A program made the position numbers and the translations under genes. The notes under the pieces were generated by a model. The model did not search any database and had not been told where the DNA came from. It saw only the letters and a list, made by a program, of their open reading frames with translations. From Akkermansia sp. (GTDB lineage Bacteria; Verrucomicrobiota; Verrucomicrobiia; Verrucomicrobiales; Akkermansiaceae), in the NCBI GenBank assembly GCA_020047775.1, contig JAIFNK010000324.1, forward strand, positions 1 to 5,993: DNA of 5,993 nt. The letters are read 5' to 3'. Positions 5,885-5,993 of this stretch are shown here, piece after piece (position 1 is the stretch's first letter; every line of letters starts with the position of its first letter).

Positions 5885-5948
5885 CCCGAAGGCGTCGAAT
5901 GGTTTTCATCTGGTCCGGGATCTTGAATATTCCGACTAACATTGCCAG
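5885..5948. promoter_or_regulatory. Short divergent intergenic region, possible promoter area
   Basis: This gap separates the minus-strand run from the possible + strand gene at 5949. If both genes are real, it must hold promoters for both. A perfect 8-bp palindrome GAATATTC (5925-5932) sits in its AT-richest part and could overlap a -10 element or an operator. I could not find a convincing -35/-10 pair in either direction. Part of the stretch (5885-5905) may be coding if the small membrane gene starts further upstream. Confidence 0.25.
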
Positions 5949-5993
5949 ATGTTTCACTGCGGGGACTATCTGCGCGACCTCAAAATGCCCTAC
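5949..5993 (+). CDS. Possible start of a divergent gene, cut by the right edge
   Basis: An ATG at 5949-5951 opens 15 codons (MFHCGDYLRDLKMPY) that run in frame to the end of the window. The codons are C/G-ending and the peptide looks protein-like, with balanced charge and aromatic residues. A TAA at 5937-5939 in the same frame means the gene cannot start further left. There is no Shine-Dalgarno, but none of the other genes here has one either. I do not recognise the N-terminus and cannot assign a function. Fifteen codons can be open by chance, so this is tentative. The competing minus-strand frame over the same bases reads less convincingly. Confidence 0.3.
   Translation, partial: MFHCGDYLRDLKMPY

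Noticed and set aside
5628..5957. 109-codon minus-strand frame beginning MKHLAMLVGIFK
   Set aside because: After a plausible first 25 residues it becomes Arg/Pro-rich and overlaps the membrane protein in another frame. Only its start region is of interest, for the frameshift question.
1..5993. CRISPR arrays, tRNA or rRNA genes, insertion sequences, prophage or toxin-antitoxin genes
   Set aside because: Read through on both strands. No spaced repeats, clover-leaf-like segments, transposase motifs or terminal inverted repeats were seen.

Overview
The window is GC-rich DNA (roughly 60% by eye). Six genes lie head to tail on the minus strand, and a possible divergent gene begins at the right edge. 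Intergenic gaps are 11 to 99 bases, and none of the starts has a recognisable Shine-Dalgarno. GC-rich DNA, SD-poor starts, and a Gfo/Idh oxidoreductase next to a TIM-barrel sugar isomerase and a NupG-like transporter together suggest a member of the Verrucomicrobiota/Planctomycetota group. Verrucomicrobiae is my best guess. This comes from gene style only; there is no rRNA or phylogenetic marker here that I could test.

Reading in the direction of transcription (right to left): a possible + strand gene starts at 5949. On the minus strand come a small hypothetical membrane protein (5600-5884), the ribosome-associated GTPase HflX (4224-5525), and a secreted L,D-transpeptidase (2998-4203). A 99-base gap follows. 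Then comes a catabolic cassette: a xylose-isomerase-like TIM-barrel sugar isomerase/epimerase (2062-2898), a Gfo/Idh/MocA dehydrogenase (1007-2050), and a NupG-type (NHS family) MFS transporter that runs off the left edge (1-982).

Functionally the window has two blocks. The right block is housekeeping or envelope: ribosome splitting and rescue (HflX) and peptidoglycan cross-linking or lipoprotein attachment (L,D-transpeptidase). The two genes are 20 bases apart and probably co-transcribed. The left block looks like a complete small route for one carbohydrate or cyclitol: uptake by the transporter, NAD(P)-dependent oxidation or reduction by the Gfo/Idh enzyme, and metal-dependent isomerisation or C-O/C-C rearrangement by the TIM-barrel enzyme. 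The substrate cannot be read from the sequence. The transporter differs from E. coli NupG at the TM7 positions I recall as nucleoside-binding, so a nucleoside should not be assumed.

The most interesting points are the uncharacterised transporter/oxidoreductase/isomerase trio, a compound inverted repeat just after the small membrane gene and before hflX, and an unusual start or possible one-base frameshift in the small membrane gene. I found no RNA genes, CRISPR arrays, insertion sequences or prophage genes.
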